Part shown: piece by piece, positions 32,250 to 46,141 of the stretch
How the letters are laid out: every line of letters starts with the position of its first letter
Position numbering within the stretch: the first letter of the stretch is position 1
DNA from: Rosa chinensis
Lineage: Eukaryota > Streptophyta > Magnoliopsida > Rosales > Rosaceae
Direction of reading: 5' to 3'
Length of the DNA stretch: 64,000 nucleotides
Assembly (NCBI RefSeq): GCF_002994745.2
Contig: NC_037088.1
Location: forward strand, 47,360,911-47,424,910
Position numbers and translations under genes: made by a program
Notes under the pieces: model-generated
Database searches by the model: none
What the model was told of the DNA's origin: nothing
What the model saw: only the letters and a program-made list of their open reading frames with translations

Positions 32250-32666
32250 TCAAAATAGCCTCTACTCACTGTCTCGCTCTAACAGTATTATACAAGTATA
32301 TGGCGTACTCCAGATTATATATAGGTAATTAGGCATCACTTTGGTTAAGTGGAACCGTGGGACTGTTGGAGCAGTGCATGTCTGATTAGATATATGAAAA
32401 AGGTACAAAGGTTTTATGGTTGCCTCACTAAATATTTATGGTTATATCATTTTTCTTCTATTAGCTTAGTAAAATAAGTTGTAATAGAATTCTCATGGAT
32501 GTTCAGCACAGTATGTGCTATTGTCTAATAAAAAAACTTATTGTTGCTCAATACTTTGGAGTTTTGTCTGAGGGAGAATTTTAATTACTAAAAACCACAG
32601 TCACCAAACGCTATAATCTACTTTACATATTGTTGTTCAATGCTTTGAAGTTTTGTCAAGACTTAT

Positions 32667-33750
32667 AATAGCCGCGATGCTCTCTCTTTCTCTAGAGAGA
32701 AAAAACCTAAGGCTGCAACCTGCCTTGATTAGAGGCGGCGGTACTGCAAATCTATTGACTCTCGGCAGAGAGGTTTTCCGACTACACAGTGGCTTGGTTA
32801 CTTGGGGCTGGACGGGTGGCAGCTCGCCTCTTTCTTCTCTTCTACTTCGCGGCGACGGCGAATGGTTTCGTCAGTGCCCCATGATGGCGATGTCAAGAGG
32901 CGCTGGGCCGTTCACTCTGGGCGAGGTCGTATGGGAACTGGTTGATGGCTGGGGTCGAGGAAATCTAGGTTCAGCTCCGACCGGGGACATTTTGGAGAAG
33001 GACGACGTCGGTGATTATGGGGGCTTTTTTTGGTCTGATTTTGTTTTGATTGTCGGCGGTCATAGTGATGAGGTCGAGAGGCCAGGGGTCAAATGCGGCA
33101 TCGGCGTCTTCCAAATTGGGTTGTCTCTGACCGTGGGCGTCGGCGGTGGCGTCACAAGTGGCAGTGGTAGCTTTTGCGCCGGTGCTGATGCTGACGCTGA
33201 CGCTGACGCTTGGGCATGCGGCGTCTCAGGTGCTAGGGTGTCAAGGCTGAGTGACTGGGCTCCACACAGCAAGTTGGGCCTGATGGTGGATGTTGGGGAG
33301 GCTAGGGTTTCTCCTAAAGTGGCTTGCTGGGCTCTAGGGTTTACCCAAATTGGGCCTTGGAGGTGATTGATTTCGCCAGGGTTATGGGTCCATTTTGGGT
33401 CGTCTCCTGGTGCAGAGGATAATGTGGAAGGTGGTCTGACATCTTCTACTGCTATTTTAATTTAATTTCTTTTTGGGTCACAAAAACCAGTGCCTTAGTT
33501 GTTACCATTTATGTCTGGAGGATGGTATGTCATCCTCTGCTTCAAGGTTTCTGGTTTTTGTTAGAATAATGGTGCGTGGACTTCCTAAAAAGTGGGTGTA
33601 CTAGGGATTATATGGGGCGCTATTTGTTTAGGTTTCTTATTGTTCTAAGGGACGATTGCTTTCTGTCGACCCCATAGGGGTGTTTTGTTCTTGTACTGCT
33701 TGCTAAATTTAATGAAAGGGCTGATCTATTTTCGTCAAAAAAAAAAAAAA
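32667..33750 (+). mobile_element. Internally deleted LINE (L1-like) insertion
   Basis: A 1084-base insert ends in a run of about 14 A and is flanked by a perfect 14-base target duplication TTGTCAAGACTTAT (32653-32666 and 33751-33764). The start has the CTCTCTTTCTCTAGAGAG type sequence and an open frame (MLSLSLERKNLRLQPAL) resembling the beginning of plant LINE ORF1. The end resembles LINE 3' UTRs (TTAATGAAAG, then the A-run). ORF2 with endonuclease and reverse transcriptase is absent. The open frame to 33366 is G+C-rich and low in complexity and probably not a real product. Confidence 0.8.
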
Positions 33751-33764
33751 TTGTCAAGACTTAT

Positions 33765-33945
33765 TGTTATGTCTTTCATTGATAATAAATATATTTATAT
33801 AGAGGATTACAAGTACAATCTTGATAAGTATAAGAATTCCTATTCCATCTATGATATGGAAATCTGGGATATTCTCTCCCTATTAAATCCAGATAAGTAA
33901 TCCTAATTTGACTAAGTACCTCGCTAAATCGCGTTTCCTTCAACA
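33765..33945 (-). repeat. Small Copia solo LTR, relative of the young element
   Basis: 181 bases start TGTTATGTC and end CCTTCAACA. They share a common layout with the LTR at 22432-22638 (TATATAGAGGATTACAAG, GCTAAATCGCGTTTCC near the end) but are clearly diverged. No matching target duplication could be read. Orientation is assumed from that similarity. Confidence 0.5.
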
Positions 33946-36722
33946 TTGTTGAAATAATAACTCTTACACTACACTATGCTATTTAGTTTTGTAACTAAAA
34001 CACAGTGACTAAAAAATAATAACTTGTTGACTGATTTCAACATGATAAATAATATTATTTACCGGTGATAGTGAGATCCGTCCACTACTTGAAAAATCTT
34101 ATCACAAGCCCACCACTAATATGGAAGATTGACTATCACTATGAAGTCAAGTCAATACTTGGCCATTCTTTTTAAGTTTTTTTTTTTATGACAATACTTT
34201 TCAAAATCTTAATTTTTGATGAAAATACTTTTCAAAATCTTATCACAAGCCCACCACGTACCCTGTGTCCTCATATATTGATTATGGCTAATATGGAAGA
34301 TTCACTATCACTATCAAGTCAAGTCAATACTTGGCCATTTTTTTCTTTTTTTGATGACAATACTTGGCCATATTTGCATTGTGGAAATTATTACTTCTTT
34401 ACATTTAAGAGTAGTAGCAAACGGAGATTGGACGCAAGTATTTTTCTAGTTTTCTATCAAGTTGTTGTTGCGTCTCCTTTATGTTCAAATATTAATTCCT
34501 GTGGACACTGGTGTCTTGTATTATAACAATAGTAGCAGATACAATGCAATTTCCAAATGATAGTGACGTTGGCGAAAAAGCAATAGCAGCTGATTTAGGT
34601 CCTCCTGATTGCAATAACTTTCCACTGTAATTCTCATGCAATTAGTAAGTCGGAATCCCAAATTACAACACGACTGATGGAAAGGGATGATAATCAAATG
34701 GTGGCCTTTATAGTCTAGTTGATCTTCACTAACAAATTACCTCTTGTATGGTCGAGGTTTTTTTAGGAACCAGCAAATCTGACTCATCAACTTTTAGAAT
34801 CTTGCCTCATGGACATTGTAAGAAGGTAAACAATTATCAGTGGCTCTAGGAACTTTGATATTGTGCCTCTATATAGCTAATTTATCTCCATTATCCCAGA
34901 TCATTTTTTTTTCCTCGGAAAACCGAGCTAGACAAAATGCTACTTTGTGTTTGATATAATTTGAGTCCAGTAGTTCAATCCCATAGATGAAGGATTGTTT
35001 GAGAGGAATCTTTTATATCAATATGTATCTTTGTACTTACAATTTTAAGATAGAATTCTTTTACATGGATAATGGATCCACTGACACTATAGTATGCAGA
35101 GTATTTAGTTTTTTTTTGGTCTAATGCAGAGTACTTAGTTTAGAAAAGAAAAAAAAAACATAGTGGTTATTCTAAAAAAAAAAAAAGAAGAAGAAGAATA
35201 AAACAGAGTGATAAAAGAAAAACTGTGTATTTCCTACACATCTCTTGTTTTGTGTTTTCTTCAACTTGTTAATTAATGGTAATTTCAATTGCTCTCCACT
35301 TTCCAAATTCTTATCAAAAGATTTTTCTGTAATCAATTTCTGTGCAAATAAACTGATCACGGCTAATATGGAAGATTCAATAATCTACAAGTCGAGTCAA
35401 TACTTGGCCATATTTGCATTGTGGAAATTATAACTTCTTTAGATTCTAGCGGTAGTATCAAACAGAGATACTTTGGTCCAATGTTTCTTTTGTGGCTATC
35501 TATTGCTGCGTCTCCTCTACGTTAAGCTTATCGACCATCATCACAAGCCACGTCAATATTAACTTATTAATAAGTGACACTAGCAGCAGGTACAATGCAG
35601 TGAATGCACTTTTCCAAATGATTGTGATGCCGGTGAGGAAAGCAATTTTTTTTTTTTTAATATTCTTCCATACATGAAAATGTATGCGTAAGCCTAGAAA
35701 CGCATGCACGGCCACTATTCTAAAGAAGATTGGGAGAAAATGTATCATGATTTCTCATTGATGTGTTTCAACTTTTATACAAGACTGAGGATCAATTTAG
35801 ATGCTAAAGATCTGATATTACAATAAGTACACTAGAGGACTGATGATCAGTTTAAATCCTATATGTCAGCAATTACAGTTAATACAATTAAGATAATTAA
35901 GATCTTAAGATCAAACAATTGACAACTAAAAAACATTGATACTAATAGTTGACAATCAGAGAAATGAAGATGGCAATCAAGGTGAGGTGAATGCCCATTC
36001 ATTACTGTGCATTAATGGATTGCTTATCATATTCATCATTATCAGTCTTAGAAATTAAATCAACCTAAAAAATTTTGATAGTTCAAAGAGTTGTACGTGT
36101 TGCTTTGCCAAAAAAAAAAAAAAAAAAAAAAAGAGTTGTATGTGTTGAGATTGCTGTTCATTCTCATGCAACTAGAACCCATATGGTGCAGCAATTTTTG
36201 ACTTGGGTGAATAAGGTCTTAATGATGTTTGTGGAAATCCTGTACTATACATGCGTGGATTTTGGGTGGATGAACATGAAAAATCGTGTAGTATCTTCTC
36301 ATAATTTGTTATCTAAAAGGCTTTTTGTCTGATCTAAGCTGAACTTGAGCTGAGCATCAGTCTCTAGAATAAAAACTAGCTAACGTACCCGCGCGATGCT
36401 GCGGGGAAGGAGCGCTTGCACTTTTTACATTCGTGGAAACCAAAACCATCATGTTTCATTAGTCCGTACGCGATTAGCACTTCCATTTTGATACATAGTG
36501 GAATAGTAGATTATGGCATACATACAACTTTAAAAAAGAATAGAAGTTTTTGAGCAAGGGCGGGTGTTTTAACCAATCTTATCATTCACATTTTACAGTT
36601 TTCAAAACTTTGATATTCTATTGACCAAAAGAAAGATGTTGCACCCAAGACGTTTATATACAACTGACAAATATGGTTAGTTCTTAGCAAAATATTATAC
36701 ATTCAAAGTTCGAACCAATCAT
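33946..36722. other. A+T-rich intergenic region
   Basis: No gene is found. Internal duplications are visible: a segment with GCTAATATGGAAGATTCA occurs near 34285 and 35362, and ACTTTTCAAAATCTTA occurs twice near 34194-34240. Several A or T runs are present (35640, 36110). From about 35715 it matches the unit 1 sequence from 8775. Confidence 0.5.
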
Positions 36723-39700
36723 TACATGAGTTCTTCATCAGTGTCATCCATTGGTTCATCTGCTTGGAAGTCTCTTTTGTGTTAGTGGAAGCTTCATTTG
36801 CTGTTGGATGTGATGGACTGCCTCTGAAATATTGGGCACTAAGATGTGAGAAAAAGAATCAGATTTCAAAATATAGAGAGATGCAAGATATGCTATGTAA
36901 GTTAAGTAGCTTAGGAACCCATATGTTTAGCTTAGGGACATGAACATAATGAAGTTTGCTATGTAAAAAGTGCAAGTTATGGTACGACAGGTCTCTATTG
37001 TAGCTCAAGCTTGCTCAATTGATTTCAGATAAAGAGTTTATGAATATGAGTAATGAAACAGGGAACGAAGCTATACCTATATGAAGGTTTACGGATCGAA
37101 TTACCAGCATATATCAAAATTCAACACATCACAGTAATAGTTCTCATGCTTTTGAAAAATAAAATCAGATATTACAAAGTTACTCTCAGATCATTATTTA
37201 AGCAGAAACTGTAAGAACATTAGATCACTGGTAAATGGACATCTGATGTTTCTTTCTTTTTCTTTTTTATGATACAGGTCTTCTAAACCTATTCATATGC
37301 AAATAAAATTATTGATTAGTTATCAGAAATGAGTTTCAGACCTATCTTCTTTAATACAATGAATTACGTTAAAGAATACCAAAAACTACAAAACAAAAGC
37401 AGAGAAATAACCTGTCTTCTTCAGGAACATCCACATGCGTTAGCTTGACGATGGTAAGACCACGTTCAGGCTCCTCAAGAGTAAGCACCTGCGAAACCAA
37501 ACAAACCAAACTCAATCCACAAATCACAATACCAACCAGCAACACAACAATATAACTATACTGGTTGACAGAATCCCATCTGGCCAACTTCCAAATCTCC
37601 AATTCTGTACAATGCAACTCCAAATTCTTACCCATCACTGACCCATCAAAAATATTAAACTCTCCTCCAGCCTCCTTGCTTATCTTAGCATTGCTCTGAG
37701 TAAAGCGCTTCCATGTATTTCATCCATCAACGTTTCAGACCTTATCCTTTTTCTTTTTTTTCTTTTGGTCTGAACTCTTTCTTATGTACTGGTATTTTTA
37801 TTTAAGTTTATGAGTTTCATGATATTGTTGGTATCAGGTATTGCTCATTTAATTCCTCATTGTTTACAGTATACAGTAACTAAAGAAATTTGAATTTCTT
37901 TTCCATTCACTTCCTACAAATTGGGGGGGGGTTGGAATTCCGCGTACTAGTCATGAAAGTATGTATTAGCAACAAAACACAAATCCAGGCCCTCATACCA
38001 ATAAATCTTAACACGAAAAAACAGCATGCACCGAATGACCAGATCAAACTCTTCCACTGAACACAAAAACAAATTTTTACAAATAGAAGTAATGAAGAAA
38101 AAAAGATTATTACCTTTACATCCAAAAGACCATGAATGAAGTTGATAAGAACTTCATCTTTAAACCCGGGACTCTCAGTTACTCTATTAGCAGTACATGG
38201 ATGCAAAAAATCCATATTCCCCTTCCTCATGTCTACCTATAAAACATAATTTATACACAATTAATCACACTAACTGGGTATACCCAATTATGTCAGTTTA
38301 CCAATACCCCAATTTATTTAATCATTAAATAACTCATGTTGTTGACCGCAGCATGGAACTTACAGAATTGTTGAAGCAGAGGAATCTGGCTTCATAGGTG
38401 ACACAACTAATACTGTGCATTCTGGAAGTTTTCAATGCCTGAGATGTGAAGAAGAATAACACCTGTTTGACAAAGAGACGATTGTTAGAAACAGAGTTGA
38501 TCACAGAATGACTATCGTAGGGTAAGCAAAGTTGGTAACCAAATCTATTTATAACAACCTCTTACTTGTATTAGTAATGTGCTTCTTAATCTTCAAACAA
38601 AGACTTCCTGTTTTTGATGACAGTGAAGTGCCTAAAAATAAAGATATAAGTCACTAGAGTCAACTATAAAAAGAGACACAGAATCAGAGGTATAGTTAAC
38701 AACAGAGGATGTCCAGGTGAGTTCCCCAGCTTCTACAAATGCAGTAATATAATCTGATCTAAAATTGAGCAGTGTGGGATACTTTGCTAGAGTCGAAATA
38801 TTAATTGAAAACTCAGATAAATTGCTTGACCCCACATACAATACTTTTTTGTACAATCAGCAAACAAAGATTTAGTGTGTCCAGAAAAAGAAGAAAACCA
38901 TAAAACAGGAATAGATCCAAATTCTACCTTGTACTTGGAGGCCTCTTGCACTTGATGAATTACACAGGCAAATCCGAGAACCAAAGATGCAAGAAAGAAA
39001 TATGACTGCCTCCACTTTTGATGGTTAATTAGCTTTCTCAAACCCATATAGGACCAGCATGCCCAATCTCCCACAAAGCATTTCTACGTGCAATTACAGA
39101 ATTCCAAGTATATGATTAGAAACTTTGAAACAATACAGCTTAACAAATAATCTATATTGAAAAGACATTGAAATTAGAACTAATGTAAGGATCCCATTTC
39201 AGAGAGTTCTGTTACAGAGATATGAAGATGATTTTCATGAGAAATTCTTTTCTGCATATTGATGAATATAAAGATAGCTGAATATAGCAACATGCATTGT
39301 TAATAGTCAAGCCTAATATATTGGCAGCAATAATAGGGAATGAAATTATGCTCTGAAGAAACCAAGCATCGAAAAAATTTCACTCCACAGAAAAATTGAA
39401 GCTCAATGAGAACATATTAGTTTTTAGAGAAGTGATTTATCTTTTGATTTTCTAAAGCTATTAAAAACCAATACCATAGTCCATCAAATTAAAACACTGA
39501 ACTTTCATACAGCACCAGAGACAAACTTTTCTTATGTGGATAAACTCATAGGTGTAACTTTTCTTAATATTCCTTGGGAAAAATGATACAAATCATATCT
39601 AAATAAACTAAAATTTTGGCTGCATGGAGACTGATCAGTTGGAATGAGGCACTAGCAAGTTGGTAAAGGATTGGTAATTTCACCAAATGCTCTTGTTACT

Positions 39701-41460
39701 GTCAGGCTAATCCTAATGTGGGGGGATACTATCACAGAGATGGGTTAACAATCACAGAGGCAGAATAAGAATAAAATAGAAAGCACAATCAAATAAGAGG
39801 CAGAGTATGAGATTAATACAAAATACACTGGAAATAGAATATATATATATATATATATATATATCAGATAAGAAGCAGAATATAAAATATATGTATATAT
39901 TGAAGACTGATATGTTCGATACCTGATGTTGTGTGTTATATCTCTCTATGCCTACTTGAATTTGGAGATAAACTTGTTTTCTAAAGAATATACTTGGTTC
40001 CTTTCTTCAATTAAATGCCCTGGACAAAAAAAAAAAAAAGAACAAAACAACATAAATGCAGAACTCAAACACCCCTACGTGAAAGAGTAGTTATGATATG
40101 TTCAAGCATACGTTATTAAGAAAAGTAATAGAAAAGTTTGGACCTGAGGTCATGAGATAAAACTATGACTACACAATATTTCTCATGCCAATGCACTTTC
40201 AGACATTAGAAATAGACTAAACTTGCATTCTATGCAGACACTGGGTGTTCACGTTGGCAAGTTAGTCCAATCATTCATCATTATGGAATACACGGATCAA
40301 TTCTGATGTAAAGTATGACTTGCATGTATTTGACATCAAATCTGATAAGACTACAAACTGAAGGTGCAAAAGCGGTAAAAGCTAATCAGCTTCAAAATTG
40401 CAAATTATCATAGATCCAGAGAAATTACCAAGCAAGGAATGCTTTCACTCTTTATCAAACAACAATTAATTTCCTTCTTACCAGCTCCAAGCTCTCAGCT
40501 ACCTGCAAAAGGAAGAGCATGTCTAAGGTATAGCATTAAGCAAGAGAAAAGAGGTAATATTAGGCAGTTCTATTAAAAAGAGTATGATAGGTATCAAAGT
40601 GATAACAGGATTTTCAACAGCTAAAATTATCAATTGAGAACAAAGAAATATGAACTTTTTTTTCCCCTACCAACAGTCATCAAAAGTAAGAACCTCTATC
40701 AAATCAATAATGACAGGTTGTCAAATATAAACATAGCTCAGCAATCAAATTGAAGCAGATCTGAAAATCTGAAACAATTGAGCCAGGAATCTACAATTTC
40801 AAATTTATAGATTCAATATCTGAAAACATAAAATTGAAGGGGAAATGAAAATCCTTGCATACTCATTTATCTCAATTTCAATTTCAAATTATTTTTTAAC
40901 CACTCAAATTCACACTACTCCTATTCATTTACAGTTTCCCACATAGAGACAATGGTCATTACCCTTGAGTAAAACTTCTTTATGCTTGTAAACACAATGA
41001 TCATTATATTTGATTTCACAGTATTCAAACAACATCACTAAAACCTCAAAAATAGCAAACCAATCAAACCCAACCCACTCGTGTAATCTGAGTGTTCCTA
41101 CAATCAATTCCAACATGGTTTGGTAACTTAAGCAACTTTGCTCTATCCTGTCAAAAAAAAAAAAAAAAACACATTCACCAACTGTAGTAATGCATTGCTT
41201 GCCTAGACTAACAAATTGACAGACCACGCACATGTCCATACTCTAGGCTATCGTTGTTTCAGAATATCAAAAGCCACAGCTCTTAGGCAAGTGTAATTCA
41301 AAAATCAAAGCTTTAATCTTTTGGGTAATGAAAACGTAAAAACAACTATAGTCATCAATAACATCCAACAAAAGAAAAAACTCCGACCTCGAACACAGAT
41401 CTTCGAAATTCTGGGGTCTCGGTAGTAATCGCCCAAATGGAAAGCTCTCATTCACCTCCT
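36723..41460 (-). pseudogene. Unidentified multi-exon membrane-protein gene, unit 2 copy
   Basis: The same exon series as 9450-14140 in unit 1. In this copy the exon near 38935-39090 is open throughout and shows the first membrane segment (SYFFLASLVLGFAC). The exon near 37385-37640 shows the second, followed by the conserved EEPERGLTIVKLTHVDV. The last exon has lost one base relative to unit 1 (around 36768), so the acidic DDTDEDLM end is shifted out of frame. The two copies therefore carry different lesions. I do not recognise the family. The gene may still be expressed if the shifted end is tolerated. Confidence 0.45.
39839..39864. repeat. (TA)n microsatellite, unit 2
   Basis: A TA run in an intron, counterpart of 12590-12616. 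Confidence 0.9.
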
Positions 41461-42228
41461 GCTTCAAATTGTTTGGCTATAATGGGATACTTTAATTGTT
41501 TTGCCTCGTCTAGACAAAAGCTTTAATCCTTCACCGATCCAATACAGAAGCTTTAATCTGTATTATCGAAACCAAATTCTCCTCTCTGCAGCGGAATCTC
41601 TTCTGTTGCCTAAAACACAACAACCGACCTTCTAATCCAGATTAACAAAGTTCAAACGTTTGGATGAGTATTCAAACTTGGTTCCAGTTGCTTAGGTTTC
41701 AGTATAGTCCTAGGCTCCTAGCCAAACCTGACCATCTAGATGCTTACCACTGTGACTATTCAAGAAATTCTTCAATAACTATAAGTGGACAGAATTATAG
41801 TCTTAATTAGCAGCTGATCGATAATTTTAGAGATATATCTTAGCTGGAAAAATAGGCTTAATTTAAATACAGTTTTAATTGGATGTATGTGAATAATGTG
41901 ATTATATGTATTTGATCACAATGGACCGTTATCGTCCCCCACTGGCCTCTGCATGCACGCCTGGATTGAGTTCTATAATCCGGGAGCTGTCAATGCAATT
42001 CTGGGATACAGACTTTATTCTAAGAGCTTTTTCATGATGGGAGGAAAATGCATCTGGCTTGCTTTTATCCTCCATGTGAGACTAGTACGTCTACAAAATA
42101 TTGAGTTGTCTCCCGTTACACATTTGCAGATATATTTTACGTCTAGAAAATATTCCTCCCTTAAAAAAAAAATAAAAAAAAGGACAAACAATTTTTTTTT
42201 AAAATAAAATATAAACAAAACGCACTTT

Positions 42229-42314
42229 TACCCATGAATGACTTAGACATCACCTAATCGGACGCTTAGTTACCCATGAATGACTTAGACATCACCTAAT
42301 CGGACGCTTAGTTA
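42229..42314. repeat. Two-copy tandem duplication of about 43 bp
   Basis: The phrase TTACCCATGAATGACTTAG through GGACGCTTAG occurs twice in a row. Unit 1 has one copy near 14590. Confidence 0.8.
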
Positions 42315-43559
42315 CATCAAACAAGTTATGGTAGTTACCTATTTCCTCTTTTGGTTTTTAGGCTTTCTATGTTGATGTTTGTCATACATCAACTTTTTAA
42401 TAAATATATATTAAATTAAATTAATTGGTGAAACCTGTTATCCAGGTCAACAGGTTAACTACTTATAATTTGACACTTGTGTACTTAAAAAAATAAAAAA
42501 TATCATAGTAAGTACTCATTTATTGTTTTATACGTAAATCATTCCAAAACTTGTAATGATGATCGTAAATGTAGTAATTACTTTGATTACAGCTATAATT
42601 ATCACTAAATACGTTCAATGTGGTTGTTTGTTGTAAAATGTCTCATCGATGATATAATTTACAAAATAAAGGACTCTAGTTACAAAAAGAATAATTGGAT
42701 TACAAGAATAAGGACTTGAAAAGTTTTAGGTCTAATATGATTATTTACCATATAAACAAAACATTTGTTGTAGCAGTGGTAAAGTGATCATTTTTTTTTG
42801 TAAATAGAATCATATTTCAAGTAATTATCATAAAAACAACCATAATTACAACGTTATACCTCAATTGTTGTAATTTATAATAAAATGTATTGTCAAATAA
42901 GTAATTATCTCATGGATGATGAGATTTACACAAGAAAAGTATTAAGTTACAAAATATAGAACTTTAATACACAATTAAGGACTCACGCCTCATTTACAAT
43001 ATATACATAAAGTTTTACCACTTTGACAGCAATTCGTTGTCACATTAGTAAAATGTCACGCCCCGAATTTTGAATAATAAATTCAAATCCGAAACATGAA
43101 ATAAACAACTTAATCAAATAAACGTTCTGAATTTTTTTCTCAGAAATAAACACACCTCGCCTCACTCGTTAATACATAAACCAAATCCTCAAGAGTTTAA
43201 TATTACAACACACTCTCCCCAAATTTAAATGTAAGCTCAATGTGCATAACAACCTCACAATAAAGCTGTAACTCAAATACCACTACTCTAAGCAGCCTGA
43301 TCACCTTCTCGATTCTCCTGACCTGTAGGATTACCCGCTACACAATTTGAATAGTGTACAGGGATTGCAACAACACCAAACCCGGTAAGCTTTACAGCTC
43401 GTATGAGTAAACAAGAATGAACTGTTGATTTTATTAAATTTCAATTCCTTTAACTCATGTAACAACCAACAATTTCAACATTCACAATGCAAACATCAAC
43501 CAACTTACAAGAAACAACAAGGAATACATTCTTAAAATTCCCTGACCTCTATATCACCT

Positions 43560-43796
43560 ATGTGGTCTTTCCCACAACCAGTTATTATTCCCATTGCATG
43601 TGGTCTTTCCCACCCGTGCAATTATCCTCACTGCATGTGGTCTTTCCCACCCGTGCAGTTATCCCCACTGTGGTCTTTCCCACAACCATTACTATTCCCA
43701 TTGCATGTGGTCTTTCCCACCCGTGCAATCCTCCTCACTGCATGTGGTCTTTCCCACCCGTGCAGCATCTCCACTGTGGTCTTTCCCACAGCACGT
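43560..43796. repeat. Minisatellite around TGTGGTCTTTCCCAC
   Basis: Seven or so copies of TGTGGTCTTTCCCAC, alternating with CCGTGCA and CACTGCA linkers, give a unit of about 30-35 bases inside the solo LTR. Confidence 0.85.
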
Positions 43797-44082
43797 TAGA
43801 GCTCTAACTACATCGTTACTTGTCACCTTGGCCTAGGTTCAATTGTAAACGACATATTTCCGGGTTATTTAATAACCCTCGATCCTTGGACCCCTGTCCT
43901 CAGAACCCTACCTTCTCTATCCTCTATTCAACTCAGAAGGTCAACATGATTATTACGAACATTTATCGGTCACCATTATCACAAATAATCATGGCAATTT
44001 CAAAAACAATATCATCTCATAACCAAGTTATCGCAGTTCCACACACACCTCAATGTCACACCATTCCATATATATCCACGTA

Positions 44083-44106
44083 AATATATATATATATATA
44101 TATACA
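44083..44106. repeat. (TA)n microsatellite in the solo LTR
   Basis: A TA run followed by a short CA run. Confidence 0.85.
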
Positions 44107-44464
44107 CACACACGTAATCATCCGCTCAGGGATAATCACTAATACCAACTATAATTCAAGCATAAAAATCGTGAAATTCATTTTGTATAATTAAAATCAT
44201 TTTACTTACCTATGGACCGTAGTTGATCAAGTCCATATGATTTGAAACAAATATTTATTCCATAAATATTTTCACACAATTACCACAGAAAATAAATTAA
44301 TGAAAGGTACTCGGTTCGTAATATGAACCACGTGAGGTTTACTCACCTCTAATCCCGCTGCGTCTTCAATTTCACAATACACACCAAAACCGCTCACCAA
44401 GGAAGACCGTCAATCACCTAATCATAAGTGACTTGAATTTAGCCAACAACTCATAAAATAAAAT

Positions 44465-44660
44465 AAATGACAATCCAACGGTCAGATCGAATTTATACGA
44501 TGATCCAACGGTCAGATCAGATTTATACGACGATCCAACTGTCAGATAGAATTTATACGATGATCCAACGGTCAGATTGGGTTTATACGATGATCCAACG
44601 GTCAGATCAAATTTATACGACGATCCAACGGTCAGATCGAATTTATACGATGATTCAACG
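44465..44660. repeat. 30-bp minisatellite, GATCCAACGGTCAGATC unit
   Basis: About seven consecutive 30-base copies (GATCCAACGGTCAGATC plus ATTTATACGAT), with looser copies continuing to about 44940. The array lies inside the Gypsy solo LTR. Confidence 0.88.
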
Positions 44661-46141
44661 GTCGGATCCTCATAGATCGCCCTTAAGATCATCCTCCAAA
44701 ATTATCACGAAGATCCGACGGTTGGATCTTCCTGAATCTTCTTTATAAACATCTCCACAAAATTTTATGAAAATCCGACGGTCGGATTCTCACGAATCGC
44801 CTTCCAAAACACCATTTCACAATTATACAAAGATCCAAAGGTCGGATCTTCGCTCGTGACCACACAAAGTCATCGGGACAGTCATACGATCAACATATTA
44901 CAATTACAAGTCCATCTGACGGTCTGATCTTCACAGATCACAAATCGAACGATCGAAACCGATCAAAATCGTCAAATTTATAACTAAATCATACGATATC
45001 CAAAAATTGCGTATAATATATCGAAATGATCGTATTGAAATGTAGAATCTAAAAATGTAAAGAAATCACATTTTTGACCCCGGAGGTGGCCGGAAAGGGC
45101 CGCCGGAGTCAGGGGCCGAGCCGCCGCCGACCACCGCCAATGGTGTCGGGTCCAGGCTGCTCCTCTTCATCTCATCAATCCTAACCATTTTCCTAACTAG
45201 CATGAAGTCTGAAAATGACCGGAAGGGGTCGAAATTACCTAGAACAGTCGAGGTGGCCGGAAATTTTCCAGAAACCGGCAAGGAAATGCAGAAACGGCGA
45301 GCTCGATTTCGACGTAAAAACTTCAATATCAGGCCTCGATCCCTTCTGGAGAGTTGTTAAGAACTTCAAGGTGAACTCACTGGTTCAAGAATCAATCAAA
45401 AAGATGCTCTAAAACTAGAGATATCATGATCGAAAGTCTCGGTGGCCGGAAAAATTCCAGAATCCGGCGAGAGCTCCGTTCCACATAAAAACTTCAACTA
45501 CTCTCTTCGATCTCTTCATGAAATTTGTTCAGAACTTCAATCTGAGTTCACCAGCTCAAGAATCACTGGAAGAGGTGGTCTGTAACTCGAGATATCCGGA
45601 TCGATTGCTCGGTTTTTCGATTTTGATCGGGGCTGGCTTCCAGCTGCCACCACGCACAGCTCTGCCTTGCAAGGACACTTCTGGGAGTTTCATGAGGTTG
45701 AGGTGAGCTCGAGGATGAAGTTTGGTGAGGATTGGTGACCGGTAGCTTGAGATAGCAAGCTAGGAACCAAAACGAGCTCAAACCGGGCGGAGTTTCCCGC
45801 CGCCGCTGGTGGCCGTGTCGCGTTTTAAGACTGCCTCAGGAAGCTGCGCAAGGTCGAGGTGAACCTATAGGAAGTGGTCTGGTCTTGATTGGTGGCCGGT
45901 GGAGTGAGAGAGAGCTTGGAGAAGTTTTGCTCTGTTTTGGGTGGCTTCGGACGAGAGAGAGAGAGTGAAAAAAACTGTTCTGGCCCCTTTTTTTTTTGTT
46001 GACTGATTTTCAACCATGCATAACTATTGGTCTTGATTGATCCACTAATGCATAAAACATGGAACACCTTACCTTTGATTGAAAGGTGTTTGCCACCCAA
46101 AAGTTTTGATTAGAAAAATATCAACCGGGTATTACATAAAA

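Larger units (their letters stand above)
43054..46136 (-). mobile_element. Gypsy solo LTR, 3.08 kb
   Basis: It starts TGTCACGCCCCG and ends CCGGGTATTACA, flanked by the perfect 5-base duplication TAAAA (43049-43053 and 46137-46141). On the minus strand it reads TGTAATACCCGG ... GCGTGACA, the usual form of large plant Gypsy LTRs. No internal coding region and no second LTR are present, so it is a solo LTR left by recombination. It contains two minisatellites (43560-43796 and about 44465-44660). Confidence 0.85.

Noticed and set aside
32653..33366. Open frame of 237 codons, G+C-rich
   Set aside because: It lies inside a truncated LINE, has no recognisable domain beyond the first residues and is low in complexity.
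43560..43796. Short regularly spaced repeats resembling a CRISPR array (also 44465-44660)
   Set aside because: The spacers are not unique and the arrays lie inside a plant Gypsy LTR; they are minisatellites.
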